Below are positions 36,895-46,064 of a DNA stretch of 64,000 bases, piece after piece. Location: positions 1 to 64,000 of the forward strand of contig JANWWS010000018.1 of NCBI GenBank assembly GCA_025055765.1, in the 5' to 3' direction. The first letter of the stretch is position 1; every line of letters starts with the position of its first letter. The notes beneath the pieces were generated by a model that did no database searches, was not told where the DNA came from, and saw only the letters and a list, made by a program, of their open reading frames with translations. This DNA comes from Leptospiraceae bacterium (GTDB lineage Bacteria; Spirochaetota; Leptospiria; Turneriellales; Turneriellaceae). Both the position numbers and the translations under genes were made by a program.

Positions 36895-38295
36895 ATGCAG
36901 GGTTTTCTAAAAACCAAAATCATCGCAACCTTGGGACCTGCCTCGGCACAGGAGGAGACGATTCGGGCCATGATTCAGGCAGGAGCAAGCGGTTTTCGCA
37001 TTAATTTTTCCCACGGCAATGCGCAAAGTCTACAACCTCTCATTGAGACAGCACGCCGTGCTATTCTTGCCGAAAACAAGCCAGTGCCTCTGTTAGCGGA
37101 TATCCAAGGACCAAAATTACGCATTGGTAAACTACCCAAAGAGGGAGTGACGCTGGTGGAAAACCAGATATTTATTATCACAGGACGTAAGGTTGAGGGT
37201 TCTGCTATGGAGGTTCATTCCCCCTACGAGTATTTGGCTCGCGATGTACGACCTGGAACCCGCATTTTGCTCGCAGATGGCACCCTGGAGCTTGTGGTTG
37301 AGGAAGTGAGGGGTGGGGATGTCTACACACGAGTGGTTGTGGGGGGTCGGCTATACTCTAATAAGGGGATGAACATTCCCAATACCAGGCTTTCTGTAGA
37401 GACCCTGACCGAAAAAGATAAGGCGGATCTGGCCTTTGTAGGTACCGGTGATATAGACCTCGCGGCCATTTCCTTTGTGCGCAGTGCCAACGACATCCGC
37501 CTAGCTCGTAAGTATTTAAAAAACGACAAAAAACCAGTTCTAGCAAAACTAGAAGTTAGCGAGGCTTTAGAAAATCTCAATGAGATTATAGAAGAGGCTG
37601 ATGGCATCCTTATTGCACGAGGAGACCTGGGGGTTGAACTTCCCTTTGAAAAAGTGCCCATTTTGCAAAAACAAATACTAGAGAAAGCCGCTGTGCGGGG
37701 AAAATGGGCTATGGTGGCTACGCAAATGCTGGGTTCTATGGTTTTAAATAGTAGGCCTAGCCGAGCTGAGGTTTCCGACGTGGCCAACGCTGTCTTAGAT
37801 GGTGCCGATGCCCTTATGCTCTCGGAAGAAACTGCCATTGGGGATCACCCCGTAAAGGCCGTTGAGGCTATGGCCCGCATTATTCGAGAAATGGAAACCC
37901 TGCCTAACCTTACCCGTTGGCATTTTGCGGAAGACATTACAAGCTTTGCCGCAGGCTCCGCAGGTGCTGCTGTAAGTGCTGCGGAGCGCATGAAAGCCAA
38001 GGCCATAGTAACCTTAGCTGGATCGGGTCTTGCCACTCTATTACTTTCCAAATGGCGTCCCAAGTGTCCTATTCTCGCTTTAAATTCAGATGCCGGGGTT
38101 TTGAGGCGGATGAATATACTTCATGGAACCATCCCTCTAGCTATTAAGCCAAATTGTGATACAGAAACGCAGATACACCACGCTGCTACTTATGTAAGCC
38201 AATACCTGCATGGTGAGCCTGGCGATATTTTAGTGGTTGTGGGCTCAAGCAGCCGCAAAAAAAACCCCGACCTTATACGGCTCGTACGTATTTAG
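36895..38295 (+). CDS. pyk: Pyruvate kinase
   Basis: Final glycolytic step, PEP + ADP to pyruvate + ATP. It has TKIIATLGPAS, RINFSHG, the catalytic lysine region VLAKLEVSEAL, the metal-binding ADGILIARGDLGVELPFEKVP stretch and PSRAEVSDVANAVLDGADALMLSEET. The MLESM block reads MLGSM here. The start is uncertain: 36895 (466 residues) fits the family, while 36850 and a GTG at 36841 are also in frame and none has a Shine-Dalgarno. It overlaps the convergent M20 gene by 23 bases. Confidence 0.95.
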   Translation: MQGFLKTKIIATLGPASAQEETIRAMIQAGASGFRINFSHGNAQSLQPLIETARRAILAENKPVPLLADIQGPKLRIGKLPKEGVTLVENQIFIITGRKVEGSAMEVHSPYEYLARDVRPGTRILLADGTLELVVEEVRGGDVYTRVVVGGRLYSNKGMNIPNTRLSVETLTEKDKADLAFVGTGDIDLAAISFVRSANDIRLARKYLKNDKKPVLAKLEVSEALENLNEIIEEADGILIARGDLGVELPFEKVPILQKQILEKAAVRGKWAMVATQMLGSMVLNSRPSRAEVSDVANAVLDGADALMLSEETAIGDHPVKAVEAMARIIREMETLPNLTRWHFAEDITSFAAGSAGAAVSAAERMKAKAIVTLAGSGLATLLLSKWRPKCPILALNSDAGVLRRMNILHGTIPLAIKPNCDTETQIHHAATYVSQYLHGEPGDILVVVGSSSRKKNPDLIRLVRI

Positions 38296-39436
38296 GAAAA
38301 TTAAGGACGATTTTTTCCCAGAGTGCTATACCATAGGCGAGGAGTTCATCATTAAAGTCATAGTTAGGGCTATGTAGGGGGGATGTACTTCCGTTACCTA
38401 ACCAAAAATAGGCGCCAGGCAATTTCTCTAAAAAGAAAGAAAAATCTTCGGCACCAAAGCTTGGCAAAAAGTCTTGTAAAACATTTTCCTTACCAAAAAG
38501 CTCCGTGGCACATTGAGCAACATAACTGGCCCATTCTGGGTCATTAATAGTGGGAGGGTAATATCGCGTGTAGGAAACTTCGGCCCTGATTTGTTGGGCT
38601 CGGGCAAAGTCGAGAGTTTGTCGCTTTATTTCCTTCTCCAGAAATTCTCGTGTTTTTGCCGAAAACGCCCGGCAGGTACCTTTAAGCGTTACTCTTTGTG
38701 GCAAGACATTATACGCATCAGAGGAAGTAGAAAGCGAGCAAATAGAAATAAGCGCGGGTTCACCTGGTGTAAGTTTTCTCAATACTAAGGTCTCCAAGGC
38801 TAAAATAAGCTGGCTGGCCATCAACACGAGGTCATCGCCTAAATGGGGCATGGCAGCATGTGTGCCTCGACCTTCGAGATTTATGGTAAAAACATCACTT
38901 GAGGCCATCATGGCACCACGTTTAACGGCCACTTTGCCAACCTCAAGGCCAGGCCAATTATGCAAGGCAAAAATAGCCTCACAGGGGTATTTTTCAAGAA
39001 GGCCGTCGGCGAGCATGGCCAACGCTCCACTTTCCTTTTCCTCCGCTGGCTGAAAAATAAAGAGCACATTAACGGCTAAATCCTTTATTTGACTTAAATG
39101 CTTAGCCGCCGCCAGTAGGATTGCGGTATGTCCATCATGACCACAGGCATGCATTTTGCCCTCCACTTGACTTTTATAGGGTAATTTGTTTTCTTCTTGT
39201 ACCGGCAAGGCATCCATATCGCAGCGCAGGGCTATGGTTTTACTCCCGCGTTCTAAAAAACCCACCACACCAGTTTTGCCAATGCCCGTCTCTACCTTAA
39301 GGCCAAAGGATGAGAGTTTTTGAGAGATAAATTCTGCCGTGCGAAACTCTTCAAAGGCAAGTTCCGGGTGGCGATGTATCTCATGGCGCCACCTTTGAGC
39401 TTCTTCTACAAGCTTAGGTGCTATGGCTGGACACAT
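38273..39436 (-). CDS. M20-family amidohydrolase (N-acyl-amino acid/hippurate hydrolase type)
   Basis: 387 residues, a metal-dependent amidohydrolase. Motifs are RHEIHRHPELAFEE, ALRCDMDALPV, the metal site MHACGHDGHTA, QPAEE and, near the end, FGAEDFSFF. The dimerisation domain is at about 180-290. Exact substrate not readable; N-acetyl or N-acyl amino acids are usual. The membrane protein gene upstream starts 3 bases away. Confidence 0.92.
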   Translation of the reverse strand: MCPAIAPKLVEEAQRWRHEIHRHPELAFEEFRTAEFISQKLSSFGLKVETGIGKTGVVGFLERGSKTIALRCDMDALPVQEENKLPYKSQVEGKMHACGHDGHTAILLAAAKHLSQIKDLAVNVLFIFQPAEEKESGALAMLADGLLEKYPCEAIFALHNWPGLEVGKVAVKRGAMMASSDVFTINLEGRGTHAAMPHLGDDLVLMASQLILALETLVLRKLTPGEPALISICSLSTSSDAYNVLPQRVTLKGTCRAFSAKTREFLEKEIKRQTLDFARAQQIRAEVSYTRYYPPTINDPEWASYVAQCATELFGKENVLQDFLPSFGAEDFSFFLEKLPGAYFWLGNGSTSPLHSPNYDFNDELLAYGIALWEKIVLNFPKYVRAV

Positions 39437-39439
39437 CCC

Positions 39440-40249
39440 CTAAGTAACTTCCTGGCTAAAATCCCTCAACATGAGAAAAACCATGAGAAAATAAAAAAAA
39501 GTAATACCAAAGAGGGAAAGCCCATAGCCGAGATAAAGCCAATTTCGCTCACCTACCAAGCTGGGCAGGAGAAAATAGGCTGAGATAGCTGCTACGATGA
39601 CGTAAACCAATATGGGTAGATGGTAAAGCCAGCGCATCCTGAGTTTCTCCCCGCGAAAGCTAAGATAAGTGAGAAATTGGCCCACATAATAAATGAGGAC
39701 AGAAAAAAAGAGAGAGATACCAAAGGCTATCCCTAAAAAAAGCACGCTGTCTTTGCCGAGTGGAATTAAAACAAGGGATAAGGGGATGGCAGCTAAGAGA
39801 AAAAGAATAAGGGGTAGAAAGTGGGTAAATCGCATTTTGGGAAAGCGAGGAGAGAGTGTTTTCGTTACCATATCAATTCCTAGGTAAAAGAAAAATAACA
39901 TGACAACCAGTCCTACTAGCAAAAGGCTGCCTAATAGCCATGTTTCATGTAAAAAGACCCGTATAACCCCAAAACCTACCACGGCAGCAAATACTAAGTA
40001 GAAAAAATAGGGGAAATGAAACATAATACGAAAATAAATTTGACCATGGCTTATGCTATCGGTTGCCCAGCGCAGAGCAATAAAATAGACAATATACCCA
40101 CCGATAAGGGTTAAGGCATAGAGGGGATAGAGAAAATAGAATTTCCCTGTTATCTCAGGCAAAAGCAAAAAAGCCAAAACTACGATAAAGAAAAAATACA
40201 CAAAGAAAGGAGTGAGGTATAGCAGGATCTTCCCCTTTTGATTGGCCAT
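39440..40249 (-). CDS. Polytopic membrane protein, unknown
   Basis: 269 residues with about eight hydrophobic helices and short charged loops. Two halves look alike (a GxLxxYLxPFFVY-type helix opening and later a YHLPILVYVIVAA helix), hinting at internal duplication. I do not recognise the family. It is divergent from the LolC/E gene by 21 bases and 3 bases ahead of the M20 gene. Confidence 0.65.
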   Translation of the reverse strand: MANQKGKILLYLTPFFVYFFFIVVLAFLLLPEITGKFYFLYPLYALTLIGGYIVYFIALRWATDSISHGQIYFRIMFHFPYFFYLVFAAVVGFGVIRVFLHETWLLGSLLLVGLVVMLFFFYLGIDMVTKTLSPRFPKMRFTHFLPLILFLLAAIPLSLVLIPLGKDSVLFLGIAFGISLFFSVLIYYVGQFLTYLSFRGEKLRMRWLYHLPILVYVIVAAISAYFLLPSLVGERNWLYLGYGLSLFGITFFYFLMVFLMLRDFSQEVT

Positions 40250-40270
40250 GGGCTGCCAGTTCCCACTTAA

Positions 40271-41653
40271 TTGGGTGAGGCAAGCAATTTTTGGTTTCTT
40301 TTTTATCTCTTTTTGAGAGCGGGGCTTGTGTCGCTATTACCCGTTTTTATAGCCTGGCGCTATTTGAGAGGTAAGGGTAGTACCATACTCTCCTTGAATG
40401 CCAGACTATCTTTTACAGGAATTTTTGTCGGCACCTCGCTCCTTGTCGTGGTTCTTTCTATATTTAATGGTTTCCAAGTACAGCTCAAAAACAGCATTTT
40501 TCGTTTCGATCCTCATATCACCCTCACCCAAGAAACTACCTCGGGTCCTGAAAAAATCTTTTCTTGGAGGGAATATAAAGCCAAAATTGAGACAAGATTA
40601 GAACCCAAACTTCTTCTGGTGGAAGGGGCCATAAGTTCTCCAGCCATTGTGCGTCGAAAAAATCTTTTAGAGCACGTATATTTGCGAGCTGTTGAGCTCC
40701 AAAGAGACCCTGTTCGAAATCAATACCTTTTACCTGCTTATTTTCCAAAAATAGAAGAGCCGGCAAATCTTAAAACTTTTCCTCGGGGCTCGTATTGTCT
40801 CGTTGGGCGGGAAATGGCATGGCAACTTGGGCTTTATGTGGGAGATGAGATAGAGGTAATTGTTCCGCGTGGGGAATTTGCAGCCCGAGTTGGCCTCAGG
40901 CCTAGTCTTAAATCATATCGTATTGCTGGATTTTTTAAAACAGGTCACTACCAATACGACAGCCGGGTAGTGGTTATGGCCTTAGAGGAAGCTCAAAAAC
41001 TTTTTGCAATTGGGGATAGCGTGCAACAGATATTTATCCGGCTCAAGGATCTCAATGAGCTGCGCCAAGTAAAAGGAGAGGTTATGAAAATTTGGCCCTT
41101 CTCCGTACGTACTTTAGAAGAGGAGCAGCGTAATTTTTTCCATGCTCTCCAACTTGAAAAAACCATCATGACAGTTATTGTGTTTCTCTTTGTCATTGCC
41201 GCCATTGTGGGTATTGTAGTTGCCACCTATAACCTGGTTCACTCCCATCGGCGGGATATAGGTATCCTAAAGGCTATTGGTATGTCCAATCTTTCCATTA
41301 TGGCCATATTTGTATTGAGTGGCTTTACTATGGGCTATCTTGGTACTCTCTTGGGTATTATGACCGGCATTTTTCTCTCTGTACATTTAGAGAGTATCTT
41401 AGGGGTAGTAGAGAAAGCTCTGAACTTTCTAGCCCGGCTATATACGGAAAAGATTAGCGGGGGTATTTATTTTCCCATTAATCTTATCCCCCGTGATGTG
41501 TATTATTTTGACAGTCTGCCTATCCATATTGACCCTGGAGTCTTGCATCAGGTGGGCTCCCTAGCTATAGTGCTCTCGGCCCTAGCCGCACTTTTGCCGG
41601 CGATTGTGGCAAGCCGCTTGGAGCCCGTGAAAATAATCCGCAGCACCGAATAA
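40271..41653 (+). CDS. Lipoprotein-releasing ABC permease (LolC/LolE type)
   Basis: 460 residues with four membrane helices: one near 35-60 and three at about 300-445, separated by a large periplasmic MacB-type domain. IAWRYLRGKG and NGFQVQLKNSIFRFDPHI open the protein as in LolC/E, and the end ASRLEPVKIIR is typical. With LolD it extracts lipoproteins from the inner membrane for transfer to the outer membrane, fitting the many lipoproteins here. The start is a TTG at 40271; the GTG at 40328 is an alternative. Confidence 0.87.
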   Translation: MGEASNFWFLFYLFLRAGLVSLLPVFIAWRYLRGKGSTILSLNARLSFTGIFVGTSLLVVVLSIFNGFQVQLKNSIFRFDPHITLTQETTSGPEKIFSWREYKAKIETRLEPKLLLVEGAISSPAIVRRKNLLEHVYLRAVELQRDPVRNQYLLPAYFPKIEEPANLKTFPRGSYCLVGREMAWQLGLYVGDEIEVIVPRGEFAARVGLRPSLKSYRIAGFFKTGHYQYDSRVVVMALEEAQKLFAIGDSVQQIFIRLKDLNELRQVKGEVMKIWPFSVRTLEEEQRNFFHALQLEKTIMTVIVFLFVIAAIVGIVVATYNLVHSHRRDIGILKAIGMSNLSIMAIFVLSGFTMGYLGTLLGIMTGIFLSVHLESILGVVEKALNFLARLYTEKISGGIYFPINLIPRDVYYFDSLPIHIDPGVLHQVGSLAIVLSALAALLPAIVASRLEPVKIIRSTE

Positions 41654-41654
41654 T

Positions 41655-42335
41655 ATGCTACTTGTTGTAAAAAACCTCAGCAAGACTTACCGAGAGGGGG
41701 AAACAGAGCTTCCCGTAATTAAATCCCTTTCCTTTTCTATGGCCAAGGGAGATTTCGTATCCATTAGGGGTGCTTCTGGTGCAGGTAAAAGTACTTTTTT
41801 AAATCTCATAGGGGCCCTTGATAGCTTTGATGAGGGCGATATCATCATAGACGGCATCTCTCTCAAAAATTATGCGCATAAGGAAGAATTAACTCTTTTT
41901 CGCCGAGATAAAATAGGTTTTGTTTTTCAAAATCACTATCTTATGGCTGAATTTACGGTTTTGGAAAATGTCATGTTTCCGCTTTTGTTGCAAAAAGTTC
42001 CCCGTAGACAAGCTAGGGAGAGGGCGGAGTTGATGCTTGAGCGGGTTGGCTTAAAAGATAGAAGAAATCACTATCCCTCACAGATTTCCGGTGGCGAAAG
42101 CCAAAGAGCGGCGGTGGCGCGTGCTTTAGTTCACAAGCCAGTTCTCGTTTTGGCCGATGAGCCAACCGGAAATTTAGATGCCACAAATCGCAAGAAATTT
42201 ATAGAGCTTTTGCAAAACCTGCAGCTGCAGGAAAACCTCAGCATCTTAGTAGTAACTCACGAAGAAGACTTGGCTCGCTGTGCGAAGAGGCAGTATCTTA
42301 TGGTGGATGGCAAACTTGAGCTTTTATCAGGTTAA
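41655..42335 (+). CDS. lolD: Lipoprotein-releasing ABC ATPase (LolD type)
   Basis: 226 residues, 1 base after the permease gene. Walker A GASGAGKST, Q-loop FVFQNHYLMAEFT, signature ISGGESQRAAVARAL, Walker B VLVLADEPTGNLD and H-loop VVTHEEDLA are all present. It drives the LolC/E-type permease. Confidence 0.92.
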   Translation: MLLVVKNLSKTYREGETELPVIKSLSFSMAKGDFVSIRGASGAGKSTFLNLIGALDSFDEGDIIIDGISLKNYAHKEELTLFRRDKIGFVFQNHYLMAEFTVLENVMFPLLLQKVPRRQARERAELMLERVGLKDRRNHYPSQISGGESQRAAVARALVHKPVLVLADEPTGNLDATNRKKFIELLQNLQLQENLSILVVTHEEDLARCAKRQYLMVDGKLELLSG

Positions 42336-42376
42336 TTTTTTGCCAAAGTTAGAGCTTTGCCTCTATTTTTAAAAAA

Positions 42377-43429
42377 ATGAAAACTCACATCTATGATTTC
42401 GATTTAGCTCAGTGGCAGGAATACCTGCGTACCAAGGGGTATCCAGCATATCGTGCCCGTCAAATTTTTGAGTGGCTACATCGCCATATGGTATCTTCGC
42501 CCCAAGAATGCCATAATTTGCCTACGGAGCTTCGCCAACTTTTAGAGGAGGAATTTCATTGGCCTGGTGGTGAAGAAATACGCAGTTTGCAAAGTAGCGA
42601 TGGCACGGTTAAATTTCTCATTGCTTTTAGCCAACGCAAGGTAATAGAAACAGTCTGGCTTCCCTATCCAAACCGGCAAAGCCTTTGTGTTTCTGTGCAA
42701 GCAGGTTGTAGTTTAAATTGTCGTTTTTGTGCAACGGGTAAAATTCCCTTTGGCGGCAATTTAACAACAGGAGAGATTTTAACCCAATTCTACCTTACCC
42801 AGAGAACAATGCAAAAAAAAGTGACAAATGTAGTTTTTATGGGAATGGGGGAGCCTTTTTATAACTATGAGGCCACAATCAAGGCGGCATTCCTCATGCA
42901 TTCTACCTTGGGTCAGTCAGTAGGAGCAAGACATATTACCATAAGTACGGCAGGAGTTTTACCAGCTGTAGAGCGCTTTTATCAAGAAAAAAATCCTTTT
43001 GGCCTTGCCCTGTCAGTGCATGCGGTATTTCCTGAAAAAAGAAGGGAGATCATGGACATTGAGAAAAAATATCCCCTACAGGATTTGCTCAAGGTTCTAC
43101 GGCAATATAGGGATCGCATAAGGAAAAACCGCTTTACTTTCGAATATATTATGATCCGTAAATTCAACATGTACCGTGAGGATGCTCAAAAATTGGCTGA
43201 GCTTGCGCGGGAGTTTCGAGCCAAGATTAACCTCATACCTCTGCACACGCGCTTTTACGGTATGGAGCCCCCCAGCGAAGAAGAACAAAATCTTTTTTTT
43301 AAATGGCTTTACGAGGAGGGGGTACTGGCACGTAACCGCCGCTCCCCTGGCAAGGATATCGAAGCTGCCTGTGGTATGCTTGCCGCCGGCAAGCTTCAGA
43401 CTAATTTACTAGCCTCTTTGATACAATAA
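42377..43429 (+). CDS. rlmN: Dual-specificity rRNA/tRNA adenine C2 methyltransferase RlmN
   Basis: 350 residues. A radical SAM enzyme methylating A2503 of 23S rRNA (and A37 of some tRNAs). The cluster motif is CSLNCRFCATG, with GMGEPFYNYE and ISTAGVLPA following; the C-terminal methyl-carrying cysteine is in EAACGMLAAG. The end overlaps the convergent acyl-CoA dehydrogenase gene by 34 bases. Confidence 0.95.
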   Translation: MKTHIYDFDLAQWQEYLRTKGYPAYRARQIFEWLHRHMVSSPQECHNLPTELRQLLEEEFHWPGGEEIRSLQSSDGTVKFLIAFSQRKVIETVWLPYPNRQSLCVSVQAGCSLNCRFCATGKIPFGGNLTTGEILTQFYLTQRTMQKKVTNVVFMGMGEPFYNYEATIKAAFLMHSTLGQSVGARHITISTAGVLPAVERFYQEKNPFGLALSVHAVFPEKRREIMDIEKKYPLQDLLKVLRQYRDRIRKNRFTFEYIMIRKFNMYREDAQKLAELAREFRAKINLIPLHTRFYGMEPPSEEEQNLFFKWLYEEGVLARNRRSPGKDIEAACGMLAAGKLQTNLLASLIQ

Positions 43430-44580
43430 GCTCCAATCTCATTTTTTTGAATTTGGCTTGTACCTTCGTAAATGGTGAGGATTTTTGAATCCCTGTACAT
43501 TTTCTCTACTGGGTAGTCTTTTGTAAAACCATAGCCACCATGTAGCTGTAAAGCATCGTTACAGACCTGCACCGCTATTTCTGAGGCATAATATTTAGCA
43601 ATAGCCGAATATTTAGCTGTTTCCGGGTGGTTTTCCATGGAGTATTTGGCCGCGCGGTAAGCTAAAAGACGGGCAGCCTCAATTTTAACTACCATGTCCG
43701 CTAGCATGTGCTGTACTACCTGAAAATTTATGATATTGCGCCCAAATTGTTCCCGTTGTCTCGTGTATTTTAATGCCTCACGGTAGGCACCCTGGGCAAG
43801 GCCTACAGCCATAGCTGCAATAAAAGGCCTTGAGCTATTTAGAGTCTTTAAGGCATGGATAAACCCTTGATTTGGCTTAAGCCCTACTAGGTTTTCTTCA
43901 GGAACCTCACAGTCTTCTAAAATCACCTGCCTTGTATGAGAGCAGCGTATACCCATTTTATCTTCTAGTTTACCAAAAGAAAGACCCTTTGTGCCTTTTT
44001 CCACAATAAAGCAAGACATCCCCCTGGGTCCCTTGGTCTTATCGGTTAAGGCAAAGATAGTATAGACATCTGCTTGTCCGGCGTTGGTGATCCATTGCTT
44101 TGTGCCATTTAAGATATAGCGGTCTCCTTTTTTAACAGCAACGGTAGAGAGGTTAGGCACATCTGAACCTGCATTGGGTTCGGTTAAGGCAAAGGCAGCA
44201 ATCTTTTCACCAGCAGCAAATTTGGGCAACCATTGCATTTTTTGTTCTTCTGTTCCCCCATGCTCAATGGGTAAGGCACCCAACTTTACTGCCCCTAGAG
44301 AAGTGGCTACTCCCAAGCAGTACTCACTTACAATCTCGATCCCGAGAACAGTAAGCATCCCTCCCAAATCATAGCCTCCGTACTTTTCCGAAAACATAAA
44401 AGCAAAAAGTCCAGCTTGGGCGAATTTTTGAAAAATTTCCGTGGGAAAAATCTCCTTAGCATCCATTTCAGCTCGGCGAGGGACTATTTCTTTTTCACAG
44501 ACCTCTCGTAAAAGCCCAAGCATTTCATAAGCCTCATCCGGTATGCGGAAGTCTAGTAAAGCAGTCGGATTTTCTTTCAT
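43396..44580 (-). CDS. Acyl-CoA dehydrogenase
   Basis: 394 residues, FAD-dependent. Substrate/FAD segments AFALTEPNAGSDV and QWITNAGQADVY, REQFGRNIINFQVVQHMLADM, LQLHGGYGFTKDYPVEKMYRD and the catalytic glutamate in IYEGTSQIQ are all present. It would pass electrons to the EtfAB encoded at 18827-20561. Confidence 0.95.
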   Translation of the reverse strand: MKENPTALLDFRIPDEAYEMLGLLREVCEKEIVPRRAEMDAKEIFPTEIFQKFAQAGLFAFMFSEKYGGYDLGGMLTVLGIEIVSEYCLGVATSLGAVKLGALPIEHGGTEEQKMQWLPKFAAGEKIAAFALTEPNAGSDVPNLSTVAVKKGDRYILNGTKQWITNAGQADVYTIFALTDKTKGPRGMSCFIVEKGTKGLSFGKLEDKMGIRCSHTRQVILEDCEVPEENLVGLKPNQGFIHALKTLNSSRPFIAAMAVGLAQGAYREALKYTRQREQFGRNIINFQVVQHMLADMVVKIEAARLLAYRAAKYSMENHPETAKYSAIAKYYASEIAVQVCNDALQLHGGYGFTKDYPVEKMYRDSKILTIYEGTSQIQKNEIGAYCIKEASKLV

Positions 44581-44620
44581 AGGAACTCCTTTTATGTTAG
44601 AATTTTCCTATAGCCAAAGA

Positions 44621-44649
44621 TTGACTCGCCTATTTATCGGCAATAAAAA
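44621..44649 (+). promoter_or_regulatory. Sigma-70-type promoter before the glycosyltransferase gene
   Basis: TTGACT (44621-44626), 17 bases, TAAAAA (44644-44649). The start would be near 44656, giving a leader of about 12 bases before the GTG at 44668. Confidence 0.5.
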
Positions 44650-44667
44650 AGCTGTCCTGTACCAGCC

Positions 44668-45651
44668 GTGAAGATCGTGTTATCACGTACCGACAGTATT
44701 GGCGATGTGGTCTTAAGTCTTCCTGTTGCAGGATACTTGAAAAAGCATTTTGCAGCCGAAATTATCTTTCTATGTCGAGAATACACCCGGGCGGTAGTGG
44801 AGGCATGCGAGCATGTCGACATGGTCCTTGTTCGTGAAGAAGTTACAAAAAACCCCTATTTATTAGAACAGCAAAAAGCAAAGGCTATTATCTTTCTCTT
44901 TCCCGATCGTGAGCTTGCTTCCCTAGCGTACAAGCTTAAGATACCACTACGCTTAGGAACAGCCCACCGTCTACACCATTGGCTTTACCTAAATAAAAGG
45001 GTTTTTTTTAGTCGCCGAAGATCCCCCCTACATGAAAGCCAATTGAACTTTTTTTTATTAAAGCCATGGGGTATTTCCCACATCCCCTCATTGCAGGAAA
45101 TTAGCATGTACTATGGTCTGACTAAGATAGCCAAAATAAAACTTAAGTTAGCCTATCGCAAACGAAAATACCAGATTATTTTGCACCCCAAATCGAAACT
45201 CTCAGGAAGAGAATGGCCTCTTTACAAATATTACGAACTTGCCAGGGCTCTGCCAGAATTCGACTTTTGGCTCACCGGCACAAGTCAAGAAGGGGAGGCG
45301 ATGCGCAAAGAGCTCAAGGAACTCTTTGCGCTTCCTCATGTCCACGATTTTACAGGTAAGCTCAAGTTAAGTGAGCTTTTGGGGCTTATCCATGAAAGCC
45401 ATGCTCTGGTGGCCGCTAGCACAGGACCTTTGCATTTAGCAGCAGCCCTTGGAAAATTAGCCATTGGGCTTTTTCCGCCGCTAAGGCCCATACACCCAGG
45501 ACGATGGGCCCCTGTGGGCAAAAATGCCGTAGCCCTTCAAGCAAGGGATTTTTGCTTTCGCTGCCCAGGGCCTAGCACTTGTCGATGCATGGACGAGATA
45601 AAGGTGGAAGTTGTCCGCCATAAGCTACAAGAAAGGCTTTTGCCATCCTAG
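44668..45651 (+). CDS. Glycosyltransferase family 9 (heptosyltransferase-like)
   Basis: 327 residues from a GTG. The GT9 pattern is clear: LSRTDSIGDVVLSLPVAGYL at the N-terminus, ILHPKSKLSGREWPLYKYYEL, then ASTGPLHLAAALGKLAIGLFPP. GT9 enzymes add ADP-heptose to the lipopolysaccharide core. The C-terminal CFRCPGPSTCRC cysteine group is notable. It agrees with the presence of kdsA. Confidence 0.87.
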   Translation: MKIVLSRTDSIGDVVLSLPVAGYLKKHFAAEIIFLCREYTRAVVEACEHVDMVLVREEVTKNPYLLEQQKAKAIIFLFPDRELASLAYKLKIPLRLGTAHRLHHWLYLNKRVFFSRRRSPLHESQLNFFLLKPWGISHIPSLQEISMYYGLTKIAKIKLKLAYRKRKYQIILHPKSKLSGREWPLYKYYELARALPEFDFWLTGTSQEGEAMRKELKELFALPHVHDFTGKLKLSELLGLIHESHALVAASTGPLHLAAALGKLAIGLFPPLRPIHPGRWAPVGKNAVALQARDFCFRCPGPSTCRCMDEIKVEVVRHKLQERLLPS

Positions 45652-45698
45652 GCTTACTTTCACTGGCGCTTTCACTCAAATGGCCGGGTTTTGTGATA

Positions 45699-45736
45699 TG
45701 CTCTCCTAAAATTTGGCTCTGCCTGAGGGGAGAGCA
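45699..45736. repeat. 8-base inverted repeat between the glycosyltransferase and tRNA-Asn
   Basis: TGCTCTCC (45699-45706) pairs with GGAGAGCA (45729-45736) around 22 bases. There is no T tract on either side, so it is not a clear terminator; it could help end either convergent transcript. Confidence 0.45.
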
Positions 45737-45770
45737 CCTCATGCTATCAGCCGAGAGCTTTTGTTCTATA

Positions 45771-45843
<73 letters not shown>

Positions 45844-46064
45844 AGATACTTAACTCTGTCATACGAAGACTTAGTACGTCAAGCTTTTCTTAATGCGAGA
45901 ACCCTCTATTTGCCCATGGTTTGGCAAGGTTATGTCATGCCTCTGATACCTACGGGAAATTAACGATATTTTCGTAAATGATCACGCTGCCTATTTTCTA
46001 AGGGCATGAAAGAAAGAGAGCCAAAAACAATAGACAGTCTGTAGTATCCCTTTCTTATGTCTCT
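45844..46064 (+). promoter_or_regulatory. gyrA upstream region with candidate promoter
   Basis: Non-coding spacer of 221 bases. The best promoter match facing gyrA is TTGGCA (45921-45926), 17 bases, TGATAC (45944-45949), leaving a leader of about 110 bases. No ribosome site stands out before the ATG. Confidence 0.4.
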